Positions 61,030 through 64,000 of a DNA stretch of 64,000 nucleotides are shown piece by piece. A program made the position numbers and the translations under genes. How positions within the stretch are numbered: position 1 is the stretch's first letter; every line of letters starts with the position of its first letter. Under the pieces are notes generated by a model. It was not told where the DNA came from. It saw only the letters and a list, made by a program, of their open reading frames with translations, and searched no databases. This stretch comes from Flavobacterium humi (GTDB lineage Bacteria > Bacteroidota > Bacteroidia > Flavobacteriales > Flavobacteriaceae), in assembly GCF_004745595.1 (NCBI RefSeq), contig NZ_SRLH01000003.1, forward strand, positions 372,001 to 436,000, in the 5' to 3' direction.

Positions 61030-62415
61030 ATGCAACTGTACAACACTTTAAGCGCAGAAGAAAGAGCCGAACTGATCGATCAGGCCGGAAAACAAAGGCT
61101 TACTTTGTCTTTTTATGCGTATGCCAAAATTGAAAACCCACAGGAATTTCGCGACAATTTATTTATCGAATGGAACAAGCTCGATGCGCTTGGCCGCACT
61201 TATGTAGCCAAAGAAGGGATCAATGCCCAAATGAGTGTTCCGGCCGAAAATTTTGAAGCCTTCAGGCAAACCCTGGAAGCGTATGATTTCATGAAAGACA
61301 TCCGGCTCAATGTTGCTGTCGAACATGACGATCATTCGTTCCTGAAACTCACGGTGAAAGTCCGTGATAAAATCGTGGCAGACGGGCTAAACGACGAAAC
61401 CTTTGATGTGACCAATATCGGTGTGCATTTGAAAGCGAAGGAATTCAATGCTATTTTAGACGATCCCAATACGATTGTAGTCGATTTCAGGAACCATTAC
61501 GAAAGTGAAATCGGCCATTTTAAAGGTGCGATCACTCCGGATGTGGAAACATTCAGGGAAAGTTTGCCAATCATCAACGACCAGCTTAAAGACCATAAAG
61601 AAGATAAAAACCTGGTCATGTATTGTACCGGGGGAATCCGCTGCGAAAAAGCGTCGGCTTACTTCAAGCACCAGGGTTTTAAAAACGTATACCAGCTCGA
61701 AGGCGGCATCATCAATTACGCCAAGCAAATCAAGGAAGAAGGATTGGAAAGCAAATTCATCGGGAAAAATTTCGTTTTTGACCACCGTCTGGGCGAAAGG
61801 ATCACAGACGATATCGTTTCGCAGTGCCATCAGTGCGGAAAGCCTTGCGACAACCATACAAATTGCGAAAATGAAGGTTGCCATTTGCTGTTTATCCAAT
61901 GTGATGAATGCCAGGCGGCGATGGAAAACTGCTGTTCTTCCGAATGCCAGGAAATCATCCATATGCCTTTGGTGGAACAGGTTAAACTGCGTCGAGGCGT
62001 CAAAAACGGCAACATGATTTTCAGAAAAGGAAAATCGGAAAAACTGAAATTCAAGCATTCGGGTGAATTGTCCGGGATTGCTTTGGCGAAAGCCGATTCG
62101 AATGAGGGCCTTCCGTCAAGGCACAAAACCACAGCCATCCGTCAGAAGATAAAAATAAAAAAAGTACTCATTGCGCAGGCGGAACATTATTATGCCAAAT
62201 CGCAGATTGCCCAGTTTTTGGTCCTTAACCAGGAACTAAAAGCCGGGGATAAAGTCCTGATCTCAGGGCCGACTACCGGAAATGAAGAAATCACCATTAC
62301 TGAAATGTTTGTAAACGGCAGCAGTGCTCCAGTGGCCGGGAAAGGAGAAAAAGTTACCTTAGGGGTGCCTTTCAGGGTCCGGTTGTCGGATAAATTATTC
62401 AGGCTCTCGGAATAA
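61030..62415 (+). CDS. trhO: tRNA uridine(34) hydroxylase TrhO with extra C-terminal domain
   Basis: 461 residues, about 110 longer than the E. coli protein. N-terminal acylphosphatase-like domain (about 1-115: LGRTYVAKEGINAQMSVP). Rhodanese domain (about 130-235) with catalytic Cys in VMYCTGGIRCEKA. Cys-rich zinc-like region (about 265-315: CHQCGKPCDNHTNC, CDECQAAMENCC). Residues about 375-461 form an extra beta-rich domain (LNQELKAGDKVLISGPTTGNEE, GVPFRVRLSDKLF) that resembles the C-terminal barrel of U32/TrhP-type enzymes. TrhO makes 5-hydroxyuridine at tRNA position 34 using oxygen. Confidence 0.92.
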   Translation: MQLYNTLSAEERAELIDQAGKQRLTLSFYAYAKIENPQEFRDNLFIEWNKLDALGRTYVAKEGINAQMSVPAENFEAFRQTLEAYDFMKDIRLNVAVEHDDHSFLKLTVKVRDKIVADGLNDETFDVTNIGVHLKAKEFNAILDDPNTIVVDFRNHYESEIGHFKGAITPDVETFRESLPIINDQLKDHKEDKNLVMYCTGGIRCEKASAYFKHQGFKNVYQLEGGIINYAKQIKEEGLESKFIGKNFVFDHRLGERITDDIVSQCHQCGKPCDNHTNCENEGCHLLFIQCDECQAAMENCCSSECQEIIHMPLVEQVKLRRGVKNGNMIFRKGKSEKLKFKHSGELSGIALAKADSNEGLPSRHKTTAIRQKIKIKKVLIAQAEHYYAKSQIAQFLVLNQELKAGDKVLISGPTTGNEEITITEMFVNGSSAPVAGKGEKVTLGVPFRVRLSDKLFRLSE

Positions 62416-62437
62416 AAAAGGAAAAGAAGAATATTTT

Positions 62438-62471
62438 AAAACCTATTAAGTCGCTGATTTGATAGGTTTTT
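62438..62471 (+). terminator. Intrinsic terminator of trhO
   Basis: A 9-bp stem AAAACCTAT / ATAGGTTTT with a 15-base loop and T-rich end, about 23 bases after the stop. Confidence 0.75.
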
Positions 62472-62533
62472 ACATTTAGAATAAAATTAACCTTACAACT
62501 TTCCGACTTTGCAACATTGAGAGTAAAAAATAC

Positions 62534-62541
62534 TATCTTTA
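62534..62541 (+). promoter_or_regulatory. Near-consensus -7 element for the RicT gene
   Basis: TATCTTTA, one base off TAnnTTTG, 68 bases before the ATG at 62610. Confidence 0.4.
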
Positions 62542-62609
62542 CACTCAAAACGTTATTACTAAAAGTAGTTCCGGTCCTATGCCGGAATGACCAATATATA
62601 TTCAGAATT

Positions 62610-63947
62610 ATGGCATGTACAAGTTGTTCAACTTCCGATGGCGGTGCGCCAAAGGGGTGTAAAAATAATGGGACTTGCGGCACCGATAGCTGCAACAAAT
62701 TAACTGTTTTCGATTGGCTTTCAAACATGAGCTTACCAGGCGGCCAGGCTCCTTTTGACTGTGTCGAAGTACGGTTCAAGAACGGGCGGAAGGAATTTTA
62801 CCGCAATACCGAAAAATTAACACTCAGCATTGGAGATATCGTAGCTACAGAAGCTTCTCCGGGGCATGATGTGGGAATTGTCACGTTGACCGGGGAACTG
62901 GTTAAAGTACAAATGAAGAAAAAAGGGATCAACCCGGAAGGGGACATCCTCAAAATATACCGCAAAGCGTCGCAAAAGGATATTGATATCTGGAGCACGG
63001 CGCGTGACAAGGAAGACCCGATGAAAGTCCGTGCCCGCGAAATTGCCATCAGGCTGCAGCTGGAAATGAAAATCTCGGACATTGAGTTCCAGGGAGACGG
63101 ATCAAAAGCAACATTTTACTATACCGCGAATGACAGGGTTGATTTCAGGCAGCTGATCAAGGAATTTGCCAGCGCTTTCAGTACCAGGATCGAGATGAAA
63201 CAAGTAGGTTTCCGTCAGGAAGCGGCCCGTTTGGGAGGAATAGGTTCCTGCGGAAGGGAATTATGCTGTTCTACCTGGCTGACAGATTTCAGGAGCGTAA
63301 ACACCTCTGCGGCACGTTACCAGCAACTGTCGTTAAACCCGCAGAAATTGGCCGGGCAATGCGGAAAACTGAAATGCTGCCTAAATTATGAATTAGACAC
63401 TTACATGGATGCCCTGAAAGGTATTCCGGATATGGAAACCAAGCTTTCTACCGAAAAAGGAGATGCGGTTTGCCAAAAGATCGATATTTTCAAAGGACTG
63501 ATGTGGTTTGCCTATATCGGTAATTTTGCGCAATGGCATATTCTGAAAGTTGCTGAAGTCAAGGAAATCATAGAGCAGAACAAACAAAAGAAAAAAGTGG
63601 CTTCACTGGAAGATTTCGCTATCGAGGTCGAAAAACCGGAGGTGGAAAAAACATTCCAGAACGCGATGGGACAAGACAGCCTTACCCGTTTTGACCAACC
63701 GAAAAAGAAAAACAAATCCAGCAGGAACCGTCGTCCGCAAGGACAGGGTGAGCCTAATTCGAACCAGAAGCCGAATCAGAAATCGAACTCAGGCCAGAAA
63801 CCGAACCCGAATCAGAAATCAAATTCGAGCCCGAACTCTAACCAAAATCAGAAATCGAACCCGAATCAGAAGCCAAAGCCAAATAAAAACAAACCGAATC
63901 CAAACGGACCAAAAATCAGAAATGAGAAAAAAGATTCTACTAAATAG
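62610..63947 (+). CDS. RicT/PSP1-family protein with low-complexity tail
   Basis: 445 residues from the ATG at 62610; a longer frame to 62517 starts before the promoter and reads poorly. The N-terminus is Cys-rich (ACTSCS, CKNNGTCGTDSC). The PSP1 domain (about 60-300) has VRFKNGRKEFYRN, SPGHDVGIVTLTGELV and the double Cys block GSCGRELCCSTWL ... AGQCGKLKCCLNYE, like the Fe-S-binding RicT (YaaT) of Bacillus. The last 90 or so residues are basic and made of Asn/Pro/Lys/Gln/Ser repeats. RicT acts in an RNA-processing complex in Bacillus; its role here is unknown. Its end overlaps gldH by 26 bases. Confidence 0.9.
   Translation: MACTSCSTSDGGAPKGCKNNGTCGTDSCNKLTVFDWLSNMSLPGGQAPFDCVEVRFKNGRKEFYRNTEKLTLSIGDIVATEASPGHDVGIVTLTGELVKVQMKKKGINPEGDILKIYRKASQKDIDIWSTARDKEDPMKVRAREIAIRLQLEMKISDIEFQGDGSKATFYYTANDRVDFRQLIKEFASAFSTRIEMKQVGFRQEAARLGGIGSCGRELCCSTWLTDFRSVNTSAARYQQLSLNPQKLAGQCGKLKCCLNYELDTYMDALKGIPDMETKLSTEKGDAVCQKIDIFKGLMWFAYIGNFAQWHILKVAEVKEIIEQNKQKKKVASLEDFAIEVEKPEVEKTFQNAMGQDSLTRFDQPKKKNKSSRNRRPQGQGEPNSNQKPNQKSNSGQKPNPNQKSNSSPNSNQNQKSNPNQKPKPNKNKPNPNGPKIRNEKKDSTK
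63755..63905 (+). repeat. Short tandem coding repeats in the RicT tail
   Basis: About 150 bases of degenerate repeats of the type AATCAGAAATCGAAC and CCGAACCCG, encoding NQKSN, QKPNPN and similar pentapeptides. Likely to vary in copy number between strains. Confidence 0.75.
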
Positions 63948-64000
63948 CACCGTACTGTTATTTCTTGCTTCGGCTTTAGTGTCGTGCGATAAAACCAGGA
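63922..64000 (+). CDS. gldH: Gliding motility lipoprotein GldH (5' end only, cut by window edge)
   Basis: Only 26 residues are visible. They form a lipoprotein signal: MRKK, a hydrophobic core VLLFLASALV and the lipobox LVSC followed by Asp-Lys. GldH of Flavobacterium begins in a similar way, and from memory a PSP1-type gene lies next to it there. GldH is needed for gliding and for the type IX secretion system. It starts inside the RicT gene (26-base overlap, different frame). Identification rests on context and a short sequence. Confidence 0.6.
   Translation, partial: MRKKILLNSTVLLFLASALVSCDKTR

Noticed and set aside
63755..63905. Intergenic tandem repeat or CRISPR remnant
   Set aside because: The repeats are in frame within the RicT tail and too short and degenerate for an array.

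Overview
The window is a piece of a Flavobacteriaceae chromosome, most likely Flavobacterium or a close relative. The support is threefold. First, there are lineage-specific genes: a SprE/PorW gliding and type IX secretion (T9SS) lipoprotein, the start of a GldH lipoprotein, a T9SS sorting domain, and DUF4175-, DUF6341- and DUF6427-like proteins. Second, the Bacteroidetes promoter element TAnnTTTG recurs upstream of many genes. Third, the DNA is AT-rich, with few recognisable Shine-Dalgarno sites. I count about 60 protein genes (two cut by the window edges) and one tRNA. There is no insertion sequence, CRISPR array, prophage or rRNA.

Layout. 1-13.4 kb: mainly minus-strand housekeeping genes (DUF4175 protein, an outer-membrane barrel, glnS, a LysE-type exporter, a GIN-domain protein, rnr) mixed with plus-strand gltX, an SPFH protein, folB and tRNA-Cys. 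The tRNA is followed by three tandem copies of its own 3' end, each with a terminator hairpin. 13.36-14.08 kb: a gene-free AT-rich block between divergent rnr and rpiB, with four copies of TGTTAACA and near-match DnaA boxes. From here on 42 of 50 genes point right, against 7 of 10 pointing left before it, so this is a candidate replication origin. 14-20 kb: rpiB, tex, tatA, a membrane-anchored protein resembling the N-terminus of an M23 peptidase, a GH3-type acyl-adenylating enzyme and a carboxypeptidase-regulatory-like protein. 20-27.7 kb: a DUF6909-like protein, then a surface-polysaccharide operon (rfbC, rfbD, a UDP-glucuronate decarboxylase-like enzyme, an initiating sugar-phosphate transferase, a family 2 glycosyltransferase), faced by a PaaK/CapK-like ligase. 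27.8-33.8 kb: purD, DUF6341, DUF6427, upp, DUF4254, a family 9 glycosyltransferase and a flavin/2Fe-2S reductase.

33.9-44.3 kb: sprE, a bactofilin, two small membrane proteins and the ATP synthase genes atpB-E-F-H-A-G. The beta and epsilon genes are absent. A reverse-strand secreted RCC1-repeat gene sits between the accessory genes and atpB. 44.3-51.7 kb: a GNAT acetyltransferase, then a tight six-gene plus-strand set: a soluble coiled-coil protein, a membrane-anchored coiled-coil protein, an inner-membrane-anchored substrate-binding domain fused to an OmpA-type peptidoglycan-binding domain, an ABC permease, an ABC ATPase and a CbbX-like AAA+ ATPase. This is the best candidate for a poorly described system. 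It looks like a cell-wall-tethered ABC module with its own scaffold and remodelling ATPase.

51.7-58.2 kb: an envelope operon with a Wzx-like flippase, dut, a sugar nucleotidyltransferase, a TPR protein, a DUF4292-like lipoprotein and an EnvC-like murein hydrolase activator. 58.2-64 kb: an acyl-CoA thioesterase, a HU/CCDC81-SPOR protein, dprA, a TrhO tRNA hydroxylase with an extra C-terminal barrel-like domain, a RicT/PSP1 protein with a low-complexity tail, and the first codons of gldH.

All family assignments come from reading motifs by eye; no database search was possible.
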